A stretch of DNA of 64,000 nt, taken from positions 14,152-78,151 of the forward strand of contig CABRHW010000009.1 in the NCBI GenBank assembly GCA_902470765.1, given 5' to 3'. The stretch's first letter is position 1; each line of letters opens with the position of its first letter. Shown piece by piece: positions 17,411 to 26,879 of the stretch. The notes under the pieces were generated by a model that was not told the DNA's origin, did not search any database, and worked only from the letters and a program-made list of their open reading frames with translations. This stretch comes from an uncultured Collinsella sp. (lineage in GTDB: Bacteria; Actinomycetota; Coriobacteriia; Coriobacteriales; Coriobacteriaceae). A program made the position numbers and the translations under genes.

Positions 17411-17644
17411 GGGAAGCTGTGTCCCGCAGTCCCGACTCAGACCGGGACGCAGCTTCCCTCGGGGCCATGTTTCGGAAAGAGCGCCCCGTTTTGAACGCCG
17501 ATTCTGGGATACCGTTTCCGCAACGGGTCTCTCGCGGAAACTGCATCCCACTCTGAGCGCCCATTCCGGGACACAGTTTCCCAACGGCCCCCGTTTCGGA
17601 AACCACATCCCGTTCCGAGCCTTCAAAGCGGGACGCGGCTTCCC
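17411..17644. repeat. Tandem array of four hairpins with exact 62-bp period
   Basis: Left arms begin at 17411, 17473, 17535 and 17597. Right arms begin at 17443, 17505, 17567 and 17629. Every step is 62 bp. The first unit pairs GGGAAGCTGTGTCCCG with CGGGACGCAGCTTCCC. The arm consensus is CGGAARCYRYRTCCCG, with a 16-nt inner spacer (a GAgcgcc-like core is kept in three units) and a 14-nt linker. The array fills the gap between the SDR gene and the convergent antiporter gene. It contains no gene. The inverted arms and short degenerate repeats rule out a CRISPR array. Confidence 0.85.
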
Positions 17645-17658
17645 CGAGAGAGTATCGA

Positions 17659-19221
17659 CTACTTGCCGTCGTCGTCCTCGGCTTCTTCTCTTGCATAGAG
17701 CTCCAGCATGCGGCGGCGGTATTCGCGCACGGCGAGCTTGGCGCGCTCCAGGCGGCGACGCTCGCGCGGGGTCAGCTCGGACGGGTCGACCTCATCACCA
17801 TAGGTCTTATCGGCAAGAAGATGCGCCGCGTCCACGATGCGGGCATCGATGTGGCCGCTCGCCGCCTCGGCGGAAAGACGCTCGGCAATCGTATCGAGCG
17901 TAGGCAAGCCCTCGAATACGCGACCATGGCCATGCGAAGTCAGCAGCTCGTGCTCACGTGCGAGCAGGCTCGCCAAATCGTGATGGGCGCGCAGGATGTC
18001 GAGCGCATCGGATGGATGCTCGGCAACTTCTGCCACGGCGGCGACCGGCGCGGCGTCGACCACGCGGTAGAAGAGCTGCGCGAGCAACGGCATCAAGAAC
18101 ACCGTGATGGCACCGGCAGCAACCATGACCGACGCAATATCTTGCGACAGCGCGCCCGCGTTGACGGCAACGCTTGTCACGGCAACGATGATCGGCAGGG
18201 CCGTGGTGCAGTACAGGGCCACGGTAATGCGACCATACGCCGACACATCGCGCGTCGCAGGACAAATGCTCATAGAAATAAGAATGGGCACGGCACGAAT
18301 AATCAACAACGCCACGATAAAGCCCACGAGCAGACCCGGGCGCGACGCCACGGCCGTCAGATCGATCTTTGCGCCCGATACGGTAAAGAATACCGGAATC
18401 AAAAAGCCGTAGGCCAGGCCATCGAGCTTGGTCTCGAGCGTATGGTTGCCCTCGGGGATGATATAGCGCAAGACAAAGCCGGCGGCAAAAGAACCCAACA
18501 CGATGTCGAGATCAAAGACGGCCGAGAACGCCACGAGCGTGACCAGGATGAGCACCGTCAGGCGCACGAAGGTCTGCGACGTGGTATCGGCGCGTTCCTC
18601 GACAAACGCAAAGAAGCGGCTGCCGACACGCTTGGAGCGGCTTGGGACCACAGCCAGCAACACGCAAACCACCGCAAACAAGCCAAGGATTACGAGCGTT
18701 TGGATGCCAGTGCGGGCAGACAGCAGCACCGACATGGCGAGCACAGGGCCGAGCTCACCCCAGGTGCCATACGCGAGAATCGAGTCGCCCACACGCGTGC
18801 CAGTGAGCGAGCGCTCACGCATGATGGGCACGAGCGTGCCGAGCGCCGTCGAAGTGAGGGCAAGCGTCACGGCGATACCGTCGAAATGACTGACCGAGAA
18901 CCACGGGGTAAAGCGCACGGCAAGCCAGGCGATACCAAACGTGACGACCCACGTCGCCAAGCCGTAGCGCCCCTCGACGCCCGTGATGCTCTTGGGGTCG
19001 ATCTCAAAGCCGGCAAGCAGGAACAAGAAGGCCAGGCCCAGCTCGGACACAAGCGAGACCTCAGCATCTACATGGATGACGCCGAGCATATGGGGTCCCA
19101 GCACTGCGCCGAGCACGAGCAAAAAGACCGTCTCGGGAACGGGTTTTCCGGGAATCGCCGAGGCGATAAAAGGACTCGCAAAGGCCACGAGTGCGATGAT
19201 GGCGAGCGAAACGAATGCCAT
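17659..19221 (-). CDS. CPA2/KefB-type cation:proton antiporter
   Basis: 520 residues. Roughly twelve membrane helices span residues 1-385, containing landmarks of the Na+/H+ exchanger domain: VLGAVLGPHMLG, GLAFLFLLAGFEID near residue 70, LALTSTALGTLVPIM near residue 125, and the paired FAAGFVLRYI and FFTVSGAKIDL segments. The C-terminal 130 residues are cytoplasmic, charged and helical, ending in an RRRLERAKLAVREYRRRM stretch and a DDD tail. There is no TrkA-N domain, so regulation differs from KefB/KefC. It likely exchanges K+ or Na+ for H+. A GAAAGG site supports the start at 19221. Confidence 0.86.
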   Translation of the reverse strand: MAFVSLAIIALVAFASPFIASAIPGKPVPETVFLLVLGAVLGPHMLGVIHVDAEVSLVSELGLAFLFLLAGFEIDPKSITGVEGRYGLATWVVTFGIAWLAVRFTPWFSVSHFDGIAVTLALTSTALGTLVPIMRERSLTGTRVGDSILAYGTWGELGPVLAMSVLLSARTGIQTLVILGLFAVVCVLLAVVPSRSKRVGSRFFAFVEERADTTSQTFVRLTVLILVTLVAFSAVFDLDIVLGSFAAGFVLRYIIPEGNHTLETKLDGLAYGFLIPVFFTVSGAKIDLTAVASRPGLLVGFIVALLIIRAVPILISMSICPATRDVSAYGRITVALYCTTALPIIVAVTSVAVNAGALSQDIASVMVAAGAITVFLMPLLAQLFYRVVDAAPVAAVAEVAEHPSDALDILRAHHDLASLLAREHELLTSHGHGRVFEGLPTLDTIAERLSAEAASGHIDARIVDAAHLLADKTYGDEVDPSELTPRERRRLERAKLAVREYRRRMLELYAREEAEDDDGK

Positions 19222-19405
19222 GTGATGCCTTTCTCTTGTTTGCGCTTCACTGTAGCACCCTCGCCGTCCTCAACGCGCCGCGAGCTGTCGTATCATAGTG
19301 AGGTTTACAAACATGTGGCTCAAGGCGACCGCAGGGCAGACCCCGCAAACCGACCGCTGCCGCATACCGTACCGTACGCCCAACCGATCAGGAAGGCAGG
19401 AACCA

Positions 19406-22400
19406 ATGGTCTCTCGTATCTACGTGGAGAAGAAACCCGGGTTCGACGTCGAGGCTCAGCAGCTCAAGGGCGAGCTGACCGAAATTCTCGGCATCAAGGG
19501 CATCGAGGCCCTGAGGATCATCAACCGCTACGACGTCGAGGGCATCGACGAGGAGCTTTTCCGCTCCTGCGTGCCGACCGTCTTTAGCGAGCCCCAGGTC
19601 GATGTGACCTACGACGAGCTCCCCGCAAGCGATGGCGCCGTCTTTGCCGTCGAATTCCTGCCTGGCCAGTTTGACCAGCGCGCCGACTCCGCCAGCGAGT
19701 GCGTGCAGCTCATCAGCCAGGGCGAGCGCCCCGCCGTGCGCTCCGCCAAGGTCTATATCATCTCGGGCGCTCTGGACGAGGCCGCCATCGAGGCCATCAA
19801 GCACTACGTGGTGAACCCCGTCGAGGCGCGCATCGCCTCGCTCGACCTGCCCGAGACGCTGTACATGGAGACCCCCGAGCCCCAGCCCGTCGAGGTGCTC
19901 GACGGCTTCCGCGAGCTCGACGAGGCCGGCCTTGCCGCCTTTATCGCCGATCGCGGCCTTGCCATGGACGAGGCGGACATCGCCTTCTGCCAGCAGTACT
20001 TCCGCGATGAGGACCGCGACCCCACCATCACCGAGATCCGCGTGATCGACACCTACTGGTCCGATCACTGCCGCCACACCACCTTCGGCACCGTCCTGGA
20101 CGACGTGACGATCGACGACGCCGTGGTGCAGCAAGCCTTCGACCGCTACATGGAGATGCGCCACGAACTCGGCCGCGACGCCAAGCCCGTCTGCCTCATG
20201 GACATGGGCACCATCGGCGCCAAGTACCTTAAGAAGACCGGCGTCATGACCGATGTCGATGAGTCCGAGGAGATCAACGCCTGCACCGTCAAGGTGAAGG
20301 TCGTTGTCGATGGCGAGGACCAGGACTGGCTGTTCCTGTTTAAGAACGAGACCCACAACCACCCGACCGAGATCGAGCCCTTCGGCGGTGCCGCCACCTG
20401 CGTGGGCGGTGCCATCCGTGACCCGCTCTCGGGCCGCAGCTATGTGTACCAGGCTATGCGCGTCACCGGTGCCGGCGACCCCACCGTCCCGGTTTCCGAG
20501 ACGCTCGAGGGCAAGCTGCCGCAGCGCAAGCTCGTGACCACTGCTGCCGCCGGCTACTCCAGCTACGGCAACCAGATCGGCCTTGCCACCGGTCAGGTCA
20601 ACGAACTCTATCACCCCGGTTACGTGGCCAAGCGCATGGAGGTTGGCGCCGTCGTGGGCGCTACCCCGGCAAACCACGTGCGTCGCGAGTGCCCCGCCCC
20701 CACCGACAAGATCATCCTGCTGGGCGGCCGCACCGGCCGTGACGGCATCGGTGGCGCCACCGGCTCCTCCAAGACCCAGAACACCGAGTCCATCGAGACC
20801 TCGGGCGCCGAGGTCCAGAAGGGCAACGCCCCGGTCGAGCGCAAGCTGCAGCGTCTGTTCCGCCGCGGCGATGCCTGCCGTCTGATCAAGCGCTGCAACG
20901 ACTTTGGCGCCGGCGGCGTCTCGGTCGCCGTGGGTGAACTTGCCGACGGCCTGTATGTCGACCTGGACACCGTGACCAAGAAGTACGACGGCCTGGATGG
21001 CACCGAGCTCGCCATTTCCGAGTCCCAGGAGCGCATGGCCTGCGCCGTCGCCGACGGTGACGTCGAGGAATTCATGGGCTACGCCGCCGAGGAGAACCTG
21101 GAAGCAACCGTCATCGCCGAGGTCACCGCCGAGCCGCGCATGCGCATGGCCTGGAACGGCGTCGCCATCGTCGATCTGTCCCGCGAGTTCCTCAACTCCA
21201 ACGGCGCGCCCAAGCACCAGGTCGCCCACGTCTGCGCCCGCAGCGTGTGGCAGCCCAGCTGGGCCGGCACCACGCTTGCCGAGCGCATGACCTCGCTCGT
21301 CACCGATCTTAACGTCGCCTCCAACAAGGGCCTTTCCGAGCGCTTCGACTCCACCATCGGTGCCGCGACCGTGCTCATGCCCTTTGGCGGCAAGACGCAG
21401 CTCACCCCAAGCTCGGCCATGGTCGCCAAGTTCCCCGTGGACGGCGAGACCACCACGGCGAGCGCCATGGCATGGGGCTTCAACCCCTATCTGATGGAGG
21501 CCGACCAGTTTGCGGGCGCCTACCTGTCCGTGGTCGAGTCCATCGCCAAGCTCGTTGCCGCCGGCTTTGAACACAAGCGCGCCTATCTCTCCTTCCAGGA
21601 GTACTTCGAGCGTCTGCGCACCGAGGCCGAGCGCTGGGGCAAGCCCATGGCTGCCGTCCTGGGTGCCCTTATGGCCCAGGTCGACCTGGGTGCCGGCGCC
21701 ATCGGCGGCAAGGACTCCATGAGCGGTTCGTTTGAGGACGAGACCGGCGAGCTCAACGTTCCGCCGACCCTGATCAGCTTCGCCGTCGCCGTGGGCAAGG
21801 CCGCCCGCGCCGTCTCGCCCGAGTTCAAGGGCCTCACGCACCGCGTCGTCCGCATCGCCCCCGCCACCTATGGCGAGGACTACCGTCCCGACGCCCAGCA
21901 GCTGCTCGCCGCGTTTGACGCCGTCGAGGCGCTCACTGCTACCGGCAACGCCCTGGCCATCTCCACGCCCGGCTACGGCTGCGGCGCCGAGAGCCTCTTT
22001 AAGATGTGCGTCGGTAACCAGATCGGCATCGAGCTTGCCGAGGATGTAGACGTGGAGAGCCTCTTCACCCCGCTCTACGGCAGCTTTATCGTCGAGCTCG
22101 CCGAGGATGCCGAGCTGCCCGAGGTCGCCGACGGCGTTGTCGTCGAGCCCTTGGGCACCACCGTCGAGGGCTATGTCATCGACACCGGCTCCGAAGTCAT
22201 CGAGCTCTCCGAGCTCCAGGAGGCCTGGGAGAGCGGCATCGAGGGCGTCTTTGCCTACCGCAGCGCCGACGAGACCCCCGAGGTCGAGACCATCGACTTC
22301 CGCGCCAAGGACATCCACGTGTACGGCGGCGCCAAGATCGCCCGCCCGCGCGTGGTTATCCCCGTGTTCCCCGGCAACAACTGCGAGTACGATAGCGCCC

Positions 22401-23152
22401 GTGCCTTCCGCGCCGCCGGCGCCGAGGCCGACACCTTCGTGATCAACAACCTCACGCCCGAGGCCGTCGCCGAGAGTACCCACGAGCTTGCCCGCCGCAT
22501 CCGCGCAAGCCAGATCGTCATGATCCCCGGCGGCTTCTCGGGCGGCGACGAGCCCGACGGCTCCGCCAAGTTCATCACGGCGTTCTTCCGCGCTCCCGAG
22601 GTCACCGAGGCAGTCCGCGACCTGCTCAAGGCCCGCGATGGCCTGATGCTGGGCATCTGCAACGGCTTCCAGGCCCTGATTAAGCTCGGTCTGGTGCCCT
22701 ATGGCGACATCGTCGACGCCACGCCCGATGCGCCCACGTTGACGTTCAACACCATCGGTCGTCATCAGAGCCGTCTGGTGCGCACCCGCATCTCGTCCAA
22801 CCTGTCCCCGTGGCTGTCGCAGTGCAGCCTGGACGACCCCTACACCGTCGCCATCAGCCACGGCGAGGGCCGCTTTGTCGCCAATGACGAAGTGCTCACC
22901 CAGCTGATCGCCAACGGCCAGGTCGCCACGCAGTATGTGGGCGAGGACGGCAAGCCCAGCATGGATCTCTCCGTCAACCCCAACGGCTCCGCACTCGCCA
23001 TCGAGGGCATCACGAGCCCCGACGGCCGCGTCCTGGGCAAGATGGGCCATGCCGAGCGTCGCGGCGACAACCTGTACCGCAACGTGCCCGAGCATGTCCC
23101 CGGCGATAAGTTCATGCCGATCTTTGAGAGCGGCGTGGCCTACTTCGCTTAA
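19406..23152 (+). CDS. purL: Phosphoribosylformylglycinamidine synthase, single-chain (PurL)
   Basis: 1248 residues from the ATG at 19406 (AGGAAGG upstream). This is the large one-polypeptide form of the clade found in many Firmicutes and Coriobacteriia. The order is an N-terminal PurS-like domain, two AIR-synthase-type halves (THNHPTEIEPFGGAATCVGG with the catalytic His near residue 320; GGKDSMSGSF near residue 770), then a C-terminal class-I glutaminase (PVFPGNNCEYDSARAF, nucleophile Cys in GICNGFQALIKLG, and SHGEGRF). It converts FGAR, ATP and glutamine to FGAM in purine synthesis. It stands alone, with a terminator after it and an untranslated leader of over 100 bp. Confidence 0.96.
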   Translation: MVSRIYVEKKPGFDVEAQQLKGELTEILGIKGIEALRIINRYDVEGIDEELFRSCVPTVFSEPQVDVTYDELPASDGAVFAVEFLPGQFDQRADSASECVQLISQGERPAVRSAKVYIISGALDEAAIEAIKHYVVNPVEARIASLDLPETLYMETPEPQPVEVLDGFRELDEAGLAAFIADRGLAMDEADIAFCQQYFRDEDRDPTITEIRVIDTYWSDHCRHTTFGTVLDDVTIDDAVVQQAFDRYMEMRHELGRDAKPVCLMDMGTIGAKYLKKTGVMTDVDESEEINACTVKVKVVVDGEDQDWLFLFKNETHNHPTEIEPFGGAATCVGGAIRDPLSGRSYVYQAMRVTGAGDPTVPVSETLEGKLPQRKLVTTAAAGYSSYGNQIGLATGQVNELYHPGYVAKRMEVGAVVGATPANHVRRECPAPTDKIILLGGRTGRDGIGGATGSSKTQNTESIETSGAEVQKGNAPVERKLQRLFRRGDACRLIKRCNDFGAGGVSVAVGELADGLYVDLDTVTKKYDGLDGTELAISESQERMACAVADGDVEEFMGYAAEENLEATVIAEVTAEPRMRMAWNGVAIVDLSREFLNSNGAPKHQVAHVCARSVWQPSWAGTTLAERMTSLVTDLNVASNKGLSERFDSTIGAATVLMPFGGKTQLTPSSAMVAKFPVDGETTTASAMAWGFNPYLMEADQFAGAYLSVVESIAKLVAAGFEHKRAYLSFQEYFERLRTEAERWGKPMAAVLGALMAQVDLGAGAIGGKDSMSGSFEDETGELNVPPTLISFAVAVGKAARAVSPEFKGLTHRVVRIAPATYGEDYRPDAQQLLAAFDAVEALTATGNALAISTPGYGCGAESLFKMCVGNQIGIELAEDVDVESLFTPLYGSFIVELAEDAELPEVADGVVVEPLGTTVEGYVIDTGSEVIELSELQEAWESGIEGVFAYRSADETPEVETIDFRAKDIHVYGGAKIARPRVVIPVFPGNNCEYDSARAFRAAGAEADTFVINNLTPEAVAESTHELARRIRASQIVMIPGGFSGGDEPDGSAKFITAFFRAPEVTEAVRDLLKARDGLMLGICNGFQALIKLGLVPYGDIVDATPDAPTLTFNTIGRHQSRLVRTRISSNLSPWLSQCSLDDPYTVAISHGEGRFVANDEVLTQLIANGQVATQYVGEDGKPSMDLSVNPNGSALAIEGITSPDGRVLGKMGHAERRGDNLYRNVPEHVPGDKFMPIFESGVAYFA

Positions 23153-23190
23153 ACCTTTCCCATCAGGTACAATCCCTTCGGGTAACAACA

Positions 23191-23217
23191 CCCGCCACCG
23201 ACACATCCGGTGGCGGG
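23191..23217 (+). terminator. Rho-independent terminator of purL
   Basis: CCCGCCACCG (23191-23200) pairs with CGGTGGCGGG (23208-23217), followed by TTCTTTTTTG. The T-run ends just before the ribosome binding site of the next gene. Confidence 0.92.
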
Positions 23218-23251
23218 TTCTTTTTTGCTTCGCGCATGTAGGAAGGACATC

Positions 23252-24187
23252 ATGGAAAGCCGCAAGCCGTATCTCGCCACCCTGCCCGGACTCATCCTGG
23301 GCTGTCTTGTTTGCTGTGCACTCTGGGGATCGGCCTTTCCCTGCATCAAGATCGGCTACGCACTCTTTGGCATCCCAGCGCACGATAGCGCTTCGCAGCT
23401 GCTCTTTGCAGGTTTACGCTTTACGCTTGCCGGTGCCCTGGTTATCGTTGGGATGAGCGCGGCTCAGCGCCGTCCCCTCATTCCGCGTACTCGCGACATC
23501 AAGCCCATCGTTGTCTTGTCGCTCTTCCAGACTATCGGGCAGTACTTCTTTTTCTATCTGGGCCTCTCGCGCGCCAGCGCCATGTCGAGCTCCATCATCG
23601 AGGCCAGCGCCAACTTCCTCGCAATCCTCTTTGCCGCCCTGGCATTTCGCACCGAAAAGCTCAATACGGCCAAGGTGCTTGGCTGTGCGCTGGGCTTTGC
23701 CGGCGTCGCGCTCGTCAACCTTTCGGGCGCGGACGGCACCATTGGCTTTACGCTCGACGGCGAGGGCTTTATCTTGGCTTCCACTGTTGCAGGCGCCCTA
23801 TCGACCTGCCTGATCGGCATCTTCTCGCGCGAGCACGACGGCGTCTTGCTTGCCGGGTGGCAGTTTTTAGTCGGTGGCGTGGTCCTTACCGCCATCGGGT
23901 TTTTGATGGGCGGCACGTTGTCCCCCACCGAAATCGCCCCCGCCATCGCGCTCATCATTTATATGGCACTCATTTCCGCCGTCGCGTACTCGCTGTGGTC
24001 GCGCCTGCTTGCCGTCAACCCCGTCAGCCGCGTCTCGGTCTTTGGGTTTATGAACCCCGTCTTTGGTGTGGTGCTGAGCGCGCTGCTGCTCGGCGAGGGC
24101 GCTGGCACGAGCCCCGTTACCGTCATCGTTGCCCTGCTGTTGGTCTGCGGCGGCATCATCATCGTCAACAAACCCAAAAAAGCCTAG
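23252..24187 (+). CDS. EamA/DMT-family transporter
   Basis: 311 residues from the ATG at 23252, chosen for the GGAAGG site; an upstream in-frame ATG falls next to the purL terminator. Ten membrane helices in two EamA repeats: the first runs from CALWGSAFPCIKIGYALF to LGCALGFAGVALVNLSG, the second from ILASTVAGALSTCLIGIF to LLLVCGGIIIVNKPKK. The WGSAFP and C-terminal PVFGVVLSALLLGE motifs are typical of drug/metabolite exporters of the RhaT/YdcZ type. The substrate is unknown. Confidence 0.88.
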   Translation: MESRKPYLATLPGLILGCLVCCALWGSAFPCIKIGYALFGIPAHDSASQLLFAGLRFTLAGALVIVGMSAAQRRPLIPRTRDIKPIVVLSLFQTIGQYFFFYLGLSRASAMSSSIIEASANFLAILFAALAFRTEKLNTAKVLGCALGFAGVALVNLSGADGTIGFTLDGEGFILASTVAGALSTCLIGIFSREHDGVLLAGWQFLVGGVVLTAIGFLMGGTLSPTEIAPAIALIIYMALISAVAYSLWSRLLAVNPVSRVSVFGFMNPVFGVVLSALLLGEGAGTSPVTVIVALLLVCGGIIIVNKPKKA

Positions 24188-24335
24188 CGAGTTCACCTTT
24201 TTAGAGAGGATGTTCGCAAACTTTAGCTTAATGGAGCACACTGGTTCTCGTTGATTTCGTACCGAGTCGCGGCGGCAGACGCCCGTCTTGCCGCACCGCA
24301 CCTGGGCATTATGGCCGGTGGCCCCCACAAACGCA

Positions 24336-24374
24336 AAAAGGGGCGCACGACCACCACGGTCGTGTGCCCCTTTT
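24336..24374. terminator. Bidirectional terminator between convergent genes
   Basis: AAAAGGGGCGCACGACC (24336-24352) pairs with GGTCGTGTGCCCCTTTT (24358-24374) with one mismatch. The A and T runs on the two sides serve both the DMT gene and the GGDEF gene. Confidence 0.9.
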
Positions 24375-24375
24375 C

Positions 24376-25518
24376 CTAGCGTATCTGGACGCCGGCCTTC
24401 TTTTTCTCGGCCTTGACGCGGTAGAGCTCCGCGTCGGCAGCGCGAAGCAAGTCTTGCCAGGTATCGACGCCGTCACCGACCCGTGCGTAGCCGATGGACA
24501 TCCGCAACAGATACGGCACCTCAGCGCGCGCGAGCTCGTCGTTGATTGCCGCGCACAGACGTATGATGTCCTGTTCCGCTGCCGCCTTTTGAAGGACTAC
24601 GAACTCATCGCCGCCATAACGTGCGATAAAGCTGCCAGACGCCGTGCAGACCTTTTTGAGCGCAGCAGATAAGACCTGAAGAGCATGATCACCCTCCACA
24701 TGTCCATAGCGATCGTTAATCTGCTTAAAGCCGTCAGCGTCCATCATGAGAAGATACACATCGTCCGTATGACCAACATTTGAGAAGAGCGACAGCATAT
24801 AGGTCTCAAAACGGTTGCGATTGTTGAGGCCAGTCAACGGGTCGGTCGAGATGAGCTGCTCCTGGCAGATGATATAGAGCAGCAACATGCTAATCATTAT
24901 GCCGACACAAAGGCCAGGCACCGAGTATACGATCTGAAAGGTACCGCCCACCAGGGCCGGAATGGCGAAAAATGCTAAGGTTCGATAGATAGCCTTCGTC
25001 TGCAGGCTCTCGACCCTGCGAGATTGCACAAACGCATGCAGGGACGTATGTATAACGTAACAGTAGCTGACAATGGGCTGGATCATATAGGCAAAGCCGC
25101 GACGATACACGCCCTGCGAATCGATATAGAACAGGGCGTGCGTCCAGTAACTGGTAAAAGCCAGCACGACCACCAGAGCCGTAGGCAACGTTACAAGCAC
25201 CACCCTATAGCGCGAGGTCACAAGGTGAGAACCCTGCATCGTCTCGGAATAGATAAACCAAATGAGACACGCGATGGCGAAGAGCGAAAACGAAACCGCG
25301 TTGGAAATCCAGTTGGCTGCAATGCCCAACGTGCCGTCCACACCATCCGAAAGCGTCCAGATCATATCGAAGAAAATGTAGGCAGCAGACGTGTAGCCCA
25401 GCATGCTAAACAAAAGCTGCTGGGTGCTCGAGAACAGGGAGCGACGGCTTCGTACGGCAAGCCCGATAAGAACAATCATGCATAGCAGGAATATCTCAAT
25501 CTTGAGTGCCTTAACCAC
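24376..25518 (-). CDS. Membrane GGDEF protein, probable diguanylate cyclase
   Basis: 380 residues from a GTG at 25518 preceded by GGGAGGG six bases away; a TTG at 25536 is possible but overlaps that site. The N-terminal 220 residues hold six or seven membrane helices with short loops, a sensor-like region. The GGDEF domain follows (DPLTGLNNRNRFE near residue 226, DADGFKQINDRYGH, active-site GGDEF near residues 302-306). The intact signature predicts synthesis of cyclic-di-GMP from two GTP. There is no RxxD inhibitory site five residues before GGDEF (the sequence reads GSFIARY). No effector gene is adjacent. Confidence 0.88.
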   Translation of the reverse strand: MVKALKIEIFLLCMIVLIGLAVRSRRSLFSSTQQLLFSMLGYTSAAYIFFDMIWTLSDGVDGTLGIAANWISNAVSFSLFAIACLIWFIYSETMQGSHLVTSRYRVVLVTLPTALVVVLAFTSYWTHALFYIDSQGVYRRGFAYMIQPIVSYCYVIHTSLHAFVQSRRVESLQTKAIYRTLAFFAIPALVGGTFQIVYSVPGLCVGIMISMLLLYIICQEQLISTDPLTGLNNRNRFETYMLSLFSNVGHTDDVYLLMMDADGFKQINDRYGHVEGDHALQVLSAALKKVCTASGSFIARYGGDEFVVLQKAAAEQDIIRLCAAINDELARAEVPYLLRMSIGYARVGDGVDTWQDLLRAADAELYRVKAEKKKAGVQIR

Positions 25519-25619
25519 TAGACGCCCTCCCTTCAATATCCAAGTGGTCAGAATCGCCCGATTCGTGTCTGGGCAATAAACGCCCCTTTCTCCGCAGGGG
25601 TAAGGGGAATAATAGCAGA

Positions 25620-25659
25620 GCGCCCGAACATCACTACAAAACAGTTTCCGTTCGGGCGC
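25620..25659 (-). terminator. Probable terminator of kdgT
   Basis: GCGCCCGAAC (25620-25629) pairs perfectly with GTTCGGGCGC (25650-25659). On the minus strand it is followed by TCTGCTATTATT, a weak T-rich tail. Confidence 0.6.
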
Positions 25660-25706
25660 TCGGACGGCGCGAACTGCACGCCGGAATCAATTATCGGTAA
25701 CGGCCG

Positions 25707-26729
25707 TTACTCGCCGTCGATGTCGGTCGCGACGGCCTCCTCAATAGCCTCGACGCCTTCGACCGACAGATCTTCTTCGCCGTGGCAGAACTTCTTATCG
25801 ACCCAGCCGGTCAGAATCGGGGCCATGATTGCCGTGATGATGACGGCGGTGGCGATCTGCGCATACGCGGTGGGCGCAAGCTCGGCATAGCGCGGAGCGA
25901 CCTCGGCGAGGGCGACCGGCGTGGTCATGGCCGTGCCGGCAATGGTGGAGCATGCCACAGCCGCCTTACCGTTGCCGCCACACAAGCGCTCGAAGGCAAA
26001 GGTAATGGGACCGACGATAAAGAGCGTGATGAGGCCCAGCAGGATGCCCGAAATACCGCCGGCGATAAAGCTCGACAGGCTCATGGACGCACCGAGCTGA
26101 AATCCGATGACGGCAATCGCAGGATTGGCACCGGGAACTAGCAGGTTCTTAATAAACGGGAACAGGTTGCCCAGAACCATGCCGATAACGAGCGGCAAAA
26201 TGGAGCCGATGATAGTACCGACAGGGATGTTGGCAAGACCCGAAACACCAAGGATGATCATCGTGACGGCGGGGCCGGCCGTAAAGAACAGGATACCGAC
26301 GGCGCCCTGCTCGGACTCATCGCCGAACTCGCCCATGATGCCCGTATAGAGCGCCATGTTGCAAAACGTGATGCCGCCGATGATAGACACGGAGCTCAGA
26401 CCCAGGAAGTTGTCGTTAAAGAAATATGCCACGCCTAGGCCGAGAGCCGCTGCGACGACCAGCTTGGGAATCAGCACGACAATGCCGGTCTTGATGGCGC
26501 CCGGCGTGGACTTGAAGCTGATGCCGGCGCCCACAAACAGCAGGATCGCGGCGACGATGGTATTGGAGCCACCGCGGCAGGCAGCCGTAAAGAAGCCGCC
26601 GATCTCAAAGACCTGCGGGCAGAAGGTGTTGAGCAAAAGACCGACGATCATCGGATAGATCATGATGTCACCCGGGATGCGCGGGACCCTGAATTTCTTT
26701 TGCTCGTTGGCGGTCGCTTCCTGTGCCAT
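25707..26729 (-). CDS. kdgT: 2-keto-3-deoxygluconate permease (KdgT family)
   Basis: 340 residues from the ATG at 26729 (GGGGG upstream). Ten membrane helices. KdgT landmarks are RIPGDIMIYPMIVGLLLNTFCP at the start, GGSNTIVAAILLFVGAGISF, GGITFCNMALYTGIMGEFGD, and FIAGGISGILLGL. It imports 2-keto-3-deoxygluconate, a pectin and uronate breakdown product, with protons. No kdgK or kdgA gene is adjacent, so pathway placement rests on the family alone. The C-terminus is acidic. Confidence 0.9.
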   Translation of the reverse strand: MAQEATANEQKKFRVPRIPGDIMIYPMIVGLLLNTFCPQVFEIGGFFTAACRGGSNTIVAAILLFVGAGISFKSTPGAIKTGIVVLIPKLVVAAALGLGVAYFFNDNFLGLSSVSIIGGITFCNMALYTGIMGEFGDESEQGAVGILFFTAGPAVTMIILGVSGLANIPVGTIIGSILPLVIGMVLGNLFPFIKNLLVPGANPAIAVIGFQLGASMSLSSFIAGGISGILLGLITLFIVGPITFAFERLCGGNGKAAVACSTIAGTAMTTPVALAEVAPRYAELAPTAYAQIATAVIITAIMAPILTGWVDKKFCHGEEDLSVEGVEAIEEAVATDIDGE

Positions 26730-26879
26730 GAAGCCCCCATTTCCGCTGACGGGGTACAAAAGCCCACGTCACGCTTTGCTACAGTAAAGTTTGACCATGG
26801 TACCAGAAGAAATTGACCAGCTCGGTGAAAAATTCAACAAGTTGGGATGGAACGAGATTCGGCGCCCGCGACGCCACCC

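Noticed and set aside
17411..17644. CRISPR array
   Set aside because: Repeats are inverted arms of 16 bp that vary between units; there are no identical direct repeats of 24-40 bp and no cas gene.
19222..19405. Purine riboswitch before purL
   Set aside because: The leader lacks the conserved junction words of the purine aptamer and no clear P1 stem could be drawn.
19388..23383. 1331-residue minus-strand frame opposite purL
   Set aside because: Composition is Gly, Asp and His rich with no motif; purL on the other strand is certain.
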